Source: Deltaproteobacteria bacterium (lineage in GTDB: Bacteria > Desulfobacterota > Desulfuromonadia > Geobacterales > DSM-12255). Taken from it: a stretch of DNA of 9,516 nucleotides. Shown piece after piece: positions 1-6,511 of the stretch. Made by a program: the position numbers and the translations under genes. The notes under the pieces are model-generated. The model did no database searches and had not been told where the DNA came from. It saw only the letters and a list, made by a program, of their open reading frames with translations. The stretch covers positions 1 to 9,516 of the forward strand of contig JAGFXN010000035.1 in assembly GCA_017861215.1 (NCBI GenBank), written 5' to 3'. Position 1 is the first letter of the stretch. The number at the start of each line of letters is the position of its first letter.

Positions 1-1097
1 CCGCTGGCGCGGGCAGCCGGTCCGACCAGGCCGATCTCCCGGGCGGTTTCGCGAGACACTATGCCGACATCTTCCAGACGGGCCATAACCGACGGGGTGC
101 TCCAGAGCAGTTCAACAGCGTTTGCCAGATCGGCGCGGGCTGCTTCCAGACGGTTAAGAAGCTCATCGGCCTGACTTTTCCCGCAGGCGAAACCTACCCC
201 ACCGGGCCGGACGGCCCCTCTGCCAAAGCGACTGCCGCAGATGACTGCAGACATGTTGAGAAAATCACCGCGAATCCGGCCGCAAAACGAGGCAGTCGGC
301 AGATAGCCGACATCGCCGGCAATGGCCCCGAGATCGCCGGTGTGATTCGCCAGACGTTCAAGCTCCAGGGCAATGCCGCGCACGACTTCGGAATGAGGGG
401 GGACACGTCCCCCGGCAAGTGCTTCGATGAGCATGCAGTAGGCCTGACCATGACCGATGCTGGTGTCGCCGGCAATTGTCTCGATCTGGTACATGGTCTG
501 CGGATAAGGCCCACCGATCAGCGCCTGCTCGATGCCGCGATGCTGAAAGCCGAGGGAAATCTCCAGACTGAAGACCTCTTCGCCATGGCACTGGAAGCGG
601 AAGTGCCCCGGCTCGATGATTCCGGCGTGAACCGGCCCGACCGCCACCTCGTGCACCTCATCTCCCTCCACCTGGTAATAAGGCATGACACCGGGCAACA
701 GCCCGTTGCCGTCAAGGTGATGCCAATACGACTCCCCTTTGCCAAAGGGACGATGGAACCTGACCGGTTTCAACCAGGGATGCCCCTGCGGCGTGAGGGC
801 GCACTGTTCGGCAATCTCCCGTTCGAACAGATGCAGCTGAGGACAGGATTCGGTCAGAGAAGGGAATGACTCTGCGACGCTGGTCCGGGCAACGCCGATG
901 GTACCGTCAGCCTTGGAGGCAAGCACACAAAACAGCTCTGCACCAGAGTCTTTCGGCACCCCGAAATAGGAGGAAACTCGCCAGCCGCCAGAAATTGCAT
1001 CCAGCACCCCCTGGAAAAAGCGATCATTGTCGGCCAGAGGAAGCTTGGCAAGCGGTATCGCTGCGCCGTTATGCAGAGGAGACAGTAGCTCTTTCAT
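1..1097 (-). CDS. hyfG: HyfG/Ehr-type large subunit (NuoC-NuoD fusion), 3' end outside window
   Basis: The frame is open for 365 codons from ATG at 1097 to the window edge, so the C-terminus is not visible. By family it is the peripheral catalytic-type subunit of a hydrogenase-4-like complex. Residues about 1-120 form a NuoC-like (30 kDa) domain with FEREIAEQ and GHPWLKPVRFHRPF near 91-118. From about 150 it is NuoD/[NiFe] large-subunit-like: HRGIEQ at 186-191 and ELERLANHTGDLGA at 245-258. Where group 4 hydrogenases have E-R-x-C-G-x-C-x-x-x-H, this protein reads ETIAGDTSIGH (206-216). Both N-terminal Ni-Fe cysteines are thus Ala209 and Thr212, while the His is kept. The C-terminal CxxC region lies outside the window. 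The start overlaps the hyfF stop (ATGA) and has a strong GGAGG 7 nt upstream, so the two are translationally coupled. It is probably not a working hydrogenase and fits the Ehr type. The family call is firm; the function is open. Confidence 0.9.
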   Translation of the reverse strand, partial: MKELLSPLHNGAAIPLAKLPLADNDRFFQGVLDAISGGWRVSSYFGVPKDSGAELFCVLASKADGTIGVARTSVAESFPSLTESCPQLHLFEREIAEQCALTPQGHPWLKPVRFHRPFGKGESYWHHLDGNGLLPGVMPYYQVEGDEVHEVAVGPVHAGIIEPGHFRFQCHGEEVFSLEISLGFQHRGIEQALIGGPYPQTMYQIETIAGDTSIGHGQAYCMLIEALAGGRVPPHSEVVRGIALELERLANHTGDLGAIAGDVGYLPTASFCGRIRGDFLNMSAVICGSRFGRGAVRPGGVGFACGKSQADELLNRLEAARADLANAVELLWSTPSVMARLEDVGIVSRETAREIGLVGPAARAS

Positions 1098-2527
1098 TGA
1101 GGCACCTCCAGCAGGGCGGCTCCCTCACGCAGGAGGTCCATCAGCGGCTGCGGAATCCAGACGCCAAGCAGAAACACCATGAGCAGCAGAACCAGCGGCG
1201 GCCCAACCGTCAACAGGGAGTCACGGTAGGAGGTTTTTTCGCTGTCCTCGGGAACATCACCCATTACCATCGGCAGTACCGTGAGCGCCATGCCGATAAA
1301 GATGATTGCCAGGGAGAGCAGAAAGAGCGCGCCGACAAGCATGCGCCCCTGCATAAAAGCGCTGCTGACAATAGTGAACTCACTGATGAAGGGCGCAAAC
1401 GGGGGAGAGCCGGTAATGGCAATGAATCCGGCCAGAAAGAGCCCGCCTGACCATGGCAGGCGGCGCAGGGCGCCTCTGACCTGGACAGTGCTTTTGCTGT
1501 TATAGGAACGATGAATGTTGCCGGAGGAGAGGAACAGCACCCCTTTGGTGAGGCCATTGGCAAGGATATGAAAAAGCGCCCCGAAGATTGCTTTGCCGCC
1601 GATGCCGAGCGCTACCGCCATGATACCGACATGCTCAACGCTGGAATAGGCGAGCATCCGTTTGAAATCGGCCTGCCGGGCCATGAATATGGCGGCAAAG
1701 AGCATGGAGATGAGGCCCATGACAACCAGGGCGTTCTGGAAAAAGGCGATCTCCTTGGTGGCGAGACAGAGCTGATACACTCTTAGCAGAGCCAGAAAGG
1801 CCAGATTTACCAACCCGCCGGCCAGCATGGCGCCGACCAGACCCGGGGCCTCGCCGTAGGCATCCGGTTTCCAGGTATGCAGCGGCGCCAGCCCCATCTT
1901 GGAGCCGAAGCCGACCAGCAGAAAGACAAACGCGGCATGCACCCAGCCGGAGGAGAGCTGACCGGCATCGCGCATCAGGTCATCCAGCAGCAGCGACGGC
2001 TCCACTTTGGCGACGATGGTGGCGTAGGCCAGAAAATAGAGCCCGATCAGGGCCAGGGCAACCCCGACGGAACAGATCAGCAGATACTTCCAGGTCGCTT
2101 CAATCGAACGGGCGTTACGGTTGAAATAGATCAGCGGCGCCATGGAGATCGTCGTGGTTTCCAGGGCAACCCACATCAGACCGAGATGGTGGGTAATGGT
2201 CACCAGTGAGGCGGCTGCCAGGCAGATCAGCAGGCCGATGCAGAGTACCCGGTTGGAACGCTCCCGGCGATAGAAAAGGTAGCCGATCGAGTAGACCGCG
2301 CAAAACAGGAAGAGGAGGCTGGTGCTGAGGAGGACGATCTTGCCGAGCGCGTCCAGGTGAAACCAGCCGCCAGGAGATTCAGGCGGAGTGAACGTCAGCA
2401 CATGAATGACGATGCCCAGGTGCCCCAGGGCGAAGAGCGACAACACCTTGGGCCGGAGACGATCATACGGGATCAGCCAGGTCACGATAGCGCCGGCCAG
2501 GGGCAGCAAGATCAGGGCAGCAAACAT
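1094..2527 (-). CDS. hyfF: HyfF-like proton-translocating (NuoL/M/N, Mrp-type) membrane subunit
   Basis: This 477-aa polytopic membrane protein of the complex I antiporter-like family is somewhat shorter than E. coli HyfF (about 526 aa). The N-terminal segment FHLDALGKIVLLSTSLLF (56-73) is typical of HyfF. The conserved ion-path residues are present: Glu123 in the WVALETTTISMAPLIY helix, Lys210 in GFGSKMGLAPLHTWKPDA (the TM7-type broken helix), and Lys328 in NGLTKGVLFLSSG. GSPPFAPFISEF (373-384) is the usual loop before the late helices. The segment corresponding to TM12 (about 398-422) has no charged residue, unlike both HyfB copies here. ATG at 2527 has AGGAG 7 nt upstream, inside the end of hyfE, with a 4-nt gap after the hyfE stop. 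The 3' end overlaps hyfG by 4 nt. It probably carries protons (or Na+) across the inner membrane as part of the complex. Confidence 0.93.
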   Translation of the reverse strand: MFAALILLPLAGAIVTWLIPYDRLRPKVLSLFALGHLGIVIHVLTFTPPESPGGWFHLDALGKIVLLSTSLLFLFCAVYSIGYLFYRRERSNRVLCIGLLICLAAASLVTITHHLGLMWVALETTTISMAPLIYFNRNARSIEATWKYLLICSVGVALALIGLYFLAYATIVAKVEPSLLLDDLMRDAGQLSSGWVHAAFVFLLVGFGSKMGLAPLHTWKPDAYGEAPGLVGAMLAGGLVNLAFLALLRVYQLCLATKEIAFFQNALVVMGLISMLFAAIFMARQADFKRMLAYSSVEHVGIMAVALGIGGKAIFGALFHILANGLTKGVLFLSSGNIHRSYNSKSTVQVRGALRRLPWSGGLFLAGFIAITGSPPFAPFISEFTIVSSAFMQGRMLVGALFLLSLAIIFIGMALTVLPMVMGDVPEDSEKTSYRDSLLTVGPPLVLLLMVFLLGVWIPQPLMDLLREGAALLEVPQ

Positions 2528-2531
2528 GGAA

Positions 2532-3173
2532 CTACTCCTCTTTCAGAGAGGTCAGGCGTGAGGTGTCCAGCGAGGAGAACTCACGGCTGATGTGGTTGAT
2601 GACAATTCCCATGACAAAGGTGCCGACGAGGAGATCAAGGAGCGCTCCGGCCTCAACCATGAGCGGCATCGCATCGGCCAGCAGCAGACCGAAGATGAAG
2701 ATGCCGTTTTCCAGCACCAGATAGCCGATGACCTGGGAAATGGCCTTGCGCCGGGTCGTCAGAATCAGGAAACCGGCCATCAGGGTCGCGATGGATGCCG
2801 GGACAAACATATAATTCTGGTGTTCGGCAAGGAGCGGCAGTTTACTGGCAAAGCCGAAGGAAAGCGCCGTAAAAAGCGCTCCGAGCAACAGTGTCGGCAC
2901 ATAGCCGAGATAGGGTTCTACCTCGCGCTTGATCTCGGCAGAACGGACGGCGCGATTGAGCAGCAGCGGAATAATCAAGCCCTTGATGGCAATGATGCCG
3001 GCGGTAATGCCGACCAGGTGCCAGGAGAATGGGTGGATGAGGCCCGGCAGAACCCCCAGGATGACTCCTTGAGCGGCCACGGCCCGGATGGAAAACATCA
3101 GGCGGCTTGTTCCCAGAGAGATGAAGTTGATCAGCAGCACAAGCACAAGCAATTGATCGGCAAAAGTAATCAT
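2532..3173 (-). CDS. hyfE: HyfE-like (NuoK-related) membrane subunit
   Basis: This 213-aa integral membrane protein is close to the roughly 216 aa of E. coli HyfE. It has about six or seven hydrophobic helices. Charged residues buried in helices are the expected proton-path features: Lys64 in IIAIKGLIIP, Glu155 in YLVLENGIFIFG, and Glu174 in MVEAGALLDLLVG. The short polar C-terminus ends SLKEE. The start at 3173 (MITFADQLL) is chosen over an in-frame ATG at 3227. It gives the family length and an immediate hydrophobic helix, and it has AGGTG 5 nt upstream, overlapping the hyfC stop. The upstream start would add 18 arginine- and tryptophan-rich residues and overlap hyfC by about 50 nt. The hyfC-hyfE and hyfE-hyfF gaps are each 4 nt, so the three are surely co-transcribed. 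The family call is firm. Confidence 0.92.
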   Translation of the reverse strand: MITFADQLLVLVLLINFISLGTSRLMFSIRAVAAQGVILGVLPGLIHPFSWHLVGITAGIIAIKGLIIPLLLNRAVRSAEIKREVEPYLGYVPTLLLGALFTALSFGFASKLPLLAEHQNYMFVPASIATLMAGFLILTTRRKAISQVIGYLVLENGIFIFGLLLADAMPLMVEAGALLDLLVGTFVMGIVINHISREFSSLDTSRLTSLKEE

Positions 3174-3177
3174 AGGT

Positions 3178-4086
3178 TCACCTGATGACCAGCAGAGTGG
3201 AGAACGCCGCCAGGATAGTGGCGGCAACCAGAAGTTGAGGAATTCGCACCAGCCTGAGACGGGCCATGACCGACTCGACCGTGCCGATGATCACGGCCAG
3301 CTCCAGCATGGAAATAATGAACAGCAGCCAGTCGAGTAAAGGCTTACCGGTCGCATACGGCAGAGCCAGATGAACAAAAAAAGCTCCCAGCACAAACAGT
3401 TTGAGGCTGGCACCGTACTGGATCAAAGCAAAGGCCGGGCCGCTGTGATCAAGCACCATCACCTCATGGATCATGGTCAGCTCAAGATGGGTGTTAGGAT
3501 CGTCAAACGGGATACGGCAGTTTTCGACCAGCAGAACGATGAACATGCCGCCGACCAGGAGGAGCAGGGCAGCACCAGCTTCCAGCCAGATCGAAGAGCT
3601 TACTTTGATCAGCATTGCGGAGAGTGAGTACGAACCGGAAAGTCGCGACAGGGTAATTAATGCAAAAAAGAGGGTCGGTTCGGCCAGACAGGAGTAGGTA
3701 GCTTCACGGGCCGACCCCATCCCTTCAAAGCTGGAGCCGGTATCCAGGGCAGCAGCCATGGTGAAAAAACGCCCGAGGGCAAACAGGTAGGCATAGAGAA
3801 TCATGTCACCCTGAAATGAAATGGGTGCCGGATGGGCACCGAAAGGGATCAGCAGTGCAGCAACCGCCGTTGTTGCCAGGGAGACGATCGGACCGGCGCG
3901 AAATATCCAGGTCGTAGTGGTGCTGAAGACTGTCCCTTTCTGCAGCAAGCGGAAGATATCATAATACGGCTGGAGAAAAGGCGCACCGACCCTGCCGGCA
4001 AAGGCCGCCTTGGTTTTGCCGATCACCCCCAAAAGGAGCGGCGGCATGAGAATGGCAAGAAGCAGATGAATGAGGATGTCGGTCAT
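3178..4086 (-). CDS. hyfC: HyfC-like (NuoH-related) membrane anchor subunit
   Basis: This 302-aa polytopic membrane protein is the NuoH/HycD family anchor that joins the peripheral redox arm to the membrane arm. HycD and HyfC of E. coli are about 307-315 aa. Family signatures are in order: GRVGAPFLQPYYDIFRLLQK at 31-50, the acidic and charged loop SSFEGMGSAREA at 118-129, and the ENCRIPFDDPNTHLEL stretch at 188-203 followed by TMIHE (204-208). These loops form the interface where redox change is passed to proton pumping in related complexes. The N-terminal helix runs from about 3 to 23. ATG at 4086 is preceded by GAGGTACCT, so the ribosome-binding site lies inside an 8-bp palindrome (4087-4094). 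It is the first gene of the tightly packed CEFG block, separated from hyfB copy 2 by a 113-nt spacer. Nothing suggests damage. Confidence 0.95.
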   Translation of the reverse strand: MTDILIHLLLAILMPPLLLGVIGKTKAAFAGRVGAPFLQPYYDIFRLLQKGTVFSTTTTWIFRAGPIVSLATTAVAALLIPFGAHPAPISFQGDMILYAYLFALGRFFTMAAALDTGSSFEGMGSAREATYSCLAEPTLFFALITLSRLSGSYSLSAMLIKVSSSIWLEAGAALLLLVGGMFIVLLVENCRIPFDDPNTHLELTMIHEVMVLDHSGPAFALIQYGASLKLFVLGAFFVHLALPYATGKPLLDWLLFIISMLELAVIIGTVESVMARLRLVRIPQLLVAATILAAFSTLLVIR

Positions 4087-4095
4087 AGGTACCTC

Positions 4096-4192
4096 AATTA
4101 TGAATTATGAATGAAAAGCCGACCTGGCTTGCCGCGTACCTTATGGAGGTACTTGATATTATTGCAACATTCATAATTCTACATTCATAATT
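4096..4192. repeat. Small AT-rich element bounded by inverted repeats between hyfB-2 and hyfC
   Basis: The left arm (4096-4113) holds two overlapping units, AATTATGAATT and AATTATGAATG. The right arm holds two copies of the reverse complement, CATTCATAATT, at 4168-4178 and 4182-4192. The outermost 10 bases of the arms match in inverted orientation. The whole is 97 bp and fills nearly all of the 113-nt gap in an otherwise compact operon. It looks like a MITE-like or dispersed intergenic repeat, or a long-looped mRNA hairpin. Whether other copies exist in the genome cannot be seen here. Confidence 0.6.
4136..4152 (-). promoter_or_regulatory. Hairpin upstream of hyfC that could compete with pairing to its ribosome-binding site
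   Basis: GTACCT (4136-4141) and AGGTAC (4147-4152) form a perfect 6-bp stem with a 5-nt loop. On the minus-strand transcript the 5' half reads CAAGTACCTCC (4155-4145). Its GTACCTC is also exactly complementary, over 7 bases, to GAGGTAC at the hyfC ribosome-binding site (4089-4095). The local hairpin and the RBS-masking pairing would be mutually exclusive. This is a reading from base complementarity only. Possible regulation of hyfC translation is speculative. Confidence 0.25.
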
Positions 4193-4199
4193 TGCATTT

Positions 4200-6194
4200 T
4201 CAGTGTGCCCAAAGCATCAGAATAAACAGGGTGACAAAGATATAGAGCATGTAGACGTGCATCTGGCCGTGCTGCAGGCGCCGCAGAAAGGCGAATGACA
4301 ACCCGGCGATATTGAACAGCGGCACAATGATCCGCTCCAGTACCGTTTCCGTCGGCAGATCGGCACAGCGGGCCGCAGCGGGGAATATCCCTGTCAAGGC
4401 AGGGCGTTCAACACGCTGACGGATGATGCCGTTGAAAACCGACACAGCAAGTTCGGAAAACGCCGTCGCGGTATACTCCATCCGCGCCGTGGCCCGCTGG
4501 TAGCCGCAGCCCCAGGTCGAAGCCGTAGCGACATCAGCCTGCCGCAGCCGCCACCTCCAGAAGAGCGTCACCATGATCGCGGCCAACAGCAGGAGCATGC
4601 TTAGCAAAAAGAGCCTTCCCAGAATCACCCCATACTCGGCAGGATATACGGTAAGCGCCACCTCGGGCATGAATGCCGCCAGCGCAGGCGCGACCAGTCG
4701 CTGTCCAAGCTGCGGCGCCAGGCCGATCAAGAGGCAGAGCAGGGCAAAAATGCCCATCGGCAGAAGCATCGTCAGCGGAGCTTCATGGGGATGAGCCGCC
4801 CCCTGGCTTCGTGCCGTACCGAGGAATACCGAACTGTAGAGCTTGGTGAAGGCTATCGCGGCCAGTCCGCCGACCAGCGCCAGTAATGGCGCCAGCAGCA
4901 CAAGGTAGGTCATGCTGGTCGCCTGCAGCTGCGCAAAGAAGCCGAGATAGAGCAGAAACTCGCTGACAAAGCCGTTCAAGGGAGGAATACCGCAGATGGC
5001 GATTGTGCCGACCAGAAAGAGGAGCGCGGTGCGTGGCATATATTTGCCGAGCCCCCCCATAAGGTTCATTTCCCGCGTGCCGCTAGCGTGGATAATGACC
5101 CCTGAGCCAAGGAAGAGGAGCGGTTTGAACAAACTGTGATTGACGATATGCAGCAGGGCGCCTGCCATTCCCAGATAAGCCAGCGGAGCGTTGTGGCTGG
5201 AAATCCCCAGGAGGGCAACGCCCAGGCCGGTGGTGACAATGCCGATATTTTCGATGCTGCTGCAGGCCAGCAGGCGTTTCAGATCACGCTGGGCAACGGC
5301 AAAGGCGATTCCCAGCAGGGCTGAAGTGATGCCGGCCACGGTCAGAAACCCGCCCCAAAGAAGCGGCGGATCATGGAAAAAGGTCAGGGTACGGAATATG
5401 CCGTAGAGCCCCATCTTCAGCATAACGCCGGACATCATGGCCGAGACGTGGCTCGGGGCGTTGGCGTGTGCCGAAGGGAGCCAGATATGGAGCGGCATGA
5501 TCCCCGCCTTGGCGCCGAACCCGGCAAAGGCGGCCATGGCAATCACCAGGGCAACCGTCGGCAGCGCGGAGAGTGACCCGGCGGCCGGCAGGAGAAACGA
5601 ACCTGTCTGGCAGGCCAGTAAGGAAAAATAGACGTACAGTGCGGCGCTGCCGGTGTGGGTGGCAATCAGATAGACGATCCCGGCGCGCCGGACATCCTCA
5701 CGTTCGTGCTCGGTCACCAGCAGGAAGTAGGCAGAAAGCGCCATGACCTCCCATACCATAAGAAAAAAAACGCCATTGCGCGCCATGACCAGAATTGCCA
5801 TTGACGAGGCCAGCAGGCCGTAGAAGAAAGTCAGGCCGCGTTCCGTAGCACGATGATCTGCAGCTGGCCAGTAACCCAGCGAAAACAGAGAGCCGGCAGC
5901 GGCAACCAGAAAGATGGGGAGCAGAAAGAAGGCGGACAACGGATCTATTGCCAGCTCACAAGAGCCGAACGGCAAGTTCCAGGCAAGGACAAAGGTTGAT
6001 GTCGAATGGGCAAAAAGGAGAGCCAATGCAGCAGGAAGACCGGCCAGCGCAGCCAGAACCGTGGTAATGGTGGCTATCATCTGGCCAGGACCGGGTCGAA
6101 GGAAAAGACCGGGGATGCCGGCAGAGCCGATAAAAAGCGCGGCGATTATCGCCACGATTGCAGGATCACACACCTCCTGCAGAGCAGAATACAT
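4200..6194 (-). CDS. hyfB: HyfB-like proton-translocating membrane subunit, copy 2
   Basis: This complete 664-aa polytopic subunit of the NuoL/HyfB/Mrp antiporter family is close to E. coli HyfB (about 670 aa). The N-terminal part has IDPLSAFFLLPIF (83-95). Expected ion-path residues are present: Glu149 in VWEVMALSAYFLLV, Lys229 in GFGAKAGIMPLHIWLP, Lys260 in SGVMLKMGLYG, His353 and Lys357 in VNHSLFKPLLFLG, and Lys451 in the TM12-type helix (AAIAFTKLYSSVFLG). The HyfB/HycC C-terminal signature WGCGYQRATARMEYTATAFS sits at 561-580, followed by an amphipathic tail and a last helix at about 645-662. ATG at 6194 has AAGGAG 9 nt upstream. It is a diverged paralogue of copy 1, roughly 60% identical by eye in the central block, so the duplication is old. 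It stands apart from its neighbours: 317 nt of non-coding DNA lies upstream and 113 nt downstream, which suggests it begins its own transcript with hyfCEFG. Confidence 0.95.
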   Translation of the reverse strand: MYSALQEVCDPAIVAIIAALFIGSAGIPGLFLRPGPGQMIATITTVLAALAGLPAALALLFAHSTSTFVLAWNLPFGSCELAIDPLSAFFLLPIFLVAAAGSLFSLGYWPAADHRATERGLTFFYGLLASSMAILVMARNGVFFLMVWEVMALSAYFLLVTEHEREDVRRAGIVYLIATHTGSAALYVYFSLLACQTGSFLLPAAGSLSALPTVALVIAMAAFAGFGAKAGIMPLHIWLPSAHANAPSHVSAMMSGVMLKMGLYGIFRTLTFFHDPPLLWGGFLTVAGITSALLGIAFAVAQRDLKRLLACSSIENIGIVTTGLGVALLGISSHNAPLAYLGMAGALLHIVNHSLFKPLLFLGSGVIIHASGTREMNLMGGLGKYMPRTALLFLVGTIAICGIPPLNGFVSEFLLYLGFFAQLQATSMTYLVLLAPLLALVGGLAAIAFTKLYSSVFLGTARSQGAAHPHEAPLTMLLPMGIFALLCLLIGLAPQLGQRLVAPALAAFMPEVALTVYPAEYGVILGRLFLLSMLLLLAAIMVTLFWRWRLRQADVATASTWGCGYQRATARMEYTATAFSELAVSVFNGIIRQRVERPALTGIFPAAARCADLPTETVLERIIVPLFNIAGLSFAFLRRLQHGQMHVYMLYIFVTLFILMLWAH

Positions 6195-6313
6195 CGAAAT
6201 GGGCTCCTTGGGATAAATGACGATGAGTAGCGAAAAGAGACGCTCTATCCGCCAGCGGCCTATAGATAGTGAACCGGAGCTATATGCGTGTCAATAAAAA
6301 ACTGTTATTTTTT

Positions 6314-6323
6314 TACACGTGTA
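6314..6323. promoter_or_regulatory. Palindrome TACACGTGTA in the hyfB-2 leader
   Basis: This is a perfect 10-bp palindrome, followed at once by TACGTA (6322-6327). It lies downstream of the candidate promoter -10 at 6331-6336 and about 20 bp upstream of a TTGACA hexamer on the minus strand. It could be a regulator site or the core of an RNA hairpin in the 5' leader. Only the symmetry is seen; no regulator is identified. Confidence 0.25.
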
Positions 6324-6330
6324 CGTAAAC

Positions 6331-6358
6331 ATTGTACTGAGTTATCCGGATGTATCAG
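6331..6358 (-). promoter_or_regulatory. Candidate sigma70-type promoter with overlapping operator-like dyad, for hyfB-2 hyfCEFG
   Basis: On the minus strand CTGATA (6358-6353, 4 of 6 to TTGACA) is followed after 16 nt by TACAAT (6336-6331, 5 of 6 to TATAAT). A dyad centred between 6347 and 6348 spans 6337-6358: outer arms CTGA/TCAG, core ATCCGGAT, 8 of 11 positions symmetric. It covers the -35 hexamer and the whole spacer, the usual place for a repressor or a spacer-binding activator. Transcription from here would leave a leader of about 130 nt before the ATG at 6194. A competing weaker choice is TTGACA at 6294-6289 with a poor -10 about 17-20 nt downstream. No sigma54 -24/-12 element with the required GG/GC was found. 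Confidence 0.35.
6343..6352. repeat. TATCCGGATG repeat, copy A (copy B at 6467-6476)
   Basis: The decamer TATCCGGATG occurs twice in the same orientation, with starts 124 bp apart, at 6343-6352 and 6467-6476. Each contains the 8-bp palindrome ATCCGGAT. Copy A is the core of the dyad that overlaps the candidate promoter. Copy B lies just after the carbonic-anhydrase-like gene and next to TACTAT on the minus strand. Two sites in a short region would suit a DNA-binding protein acting at both, but this is inferred from repetition alone. Confidence 0.35.
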
Positions 6359-6511
6359 CCAGGATTTTCTTGTTACGGTTTCCGCCGTGTTCATCGGACA
6401 AAATCATTAGTGACTTGTTGCTGTGCATTTCGCAGCTTACTGCCGCTTCGTTGTCTCATCAGATAGTATCCGGATGAATGCATGGGACGTTTTCGGGCAA
6501 GAACTACTTAC

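Larger units (their letters stand above)
6195..6511. other. 317-nt non-coding region upstream of hyfB copy 2
   Basis: This is the only gap over 300 nt in the window and it is more AT-rich than the flanking genes. It holds a candidate promoter with an overlapping dyad (6331-6358), two copies of TATCCGGATG (6343-6352 and 6467-6476), a 10-bp perfect palindrome (6314-6323), and a second promoter-like TTGACA (6289-6294, minus). I see no convincing terminator after the carbonic-anhydrase-like gene and no tRNA-like fold. Two tiny minus-strand ORFs (21 and 29 codons) lack ribosome-binding sites. Confidence 0.75.

Noticed and set aside
342..1450. Plus-strand ORFs of 175 and 194 codons over hyfG and hyfF
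   Set aside because: Their translations are low-complexity, rich in Arg/His/Gln and without motifs. The minus strand carries conserved HyfG and HyfF here.
3174..3227. Longer hyfE start at 3227
   Set aside because: It adds 18 polar residues not expected in HyfE and overlaps hyfC. The ATG at 3173 has AGGTG correctly placed and gives the family length.
4200..6194. Complex I NuoL rather than HyfB
   Set aside because: The C-terminal WGCGYQR...YTATAFS signature and the neighbouring hyfC/hyfE/hyfF genes point to the hydrogenase-4/FHL branch.
6275..6294. Sigma54-like TTGACACG-N4-TAGC on the minus strand
   Set aside because: The nearly invariant GG of the -24 element is GA, and the -12 TTGC is TAGC. 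Two core mismatches make it unlikely.
6305..6394. 29-codon minus-strand ORF (and a 21-codon one starting 16 nt upstream of it) in the hyfB-2 leader
   Set aside because: There is no ribosome-binding site, and the ORF runs through the candidate promoter dyad. It has no recognisable features.
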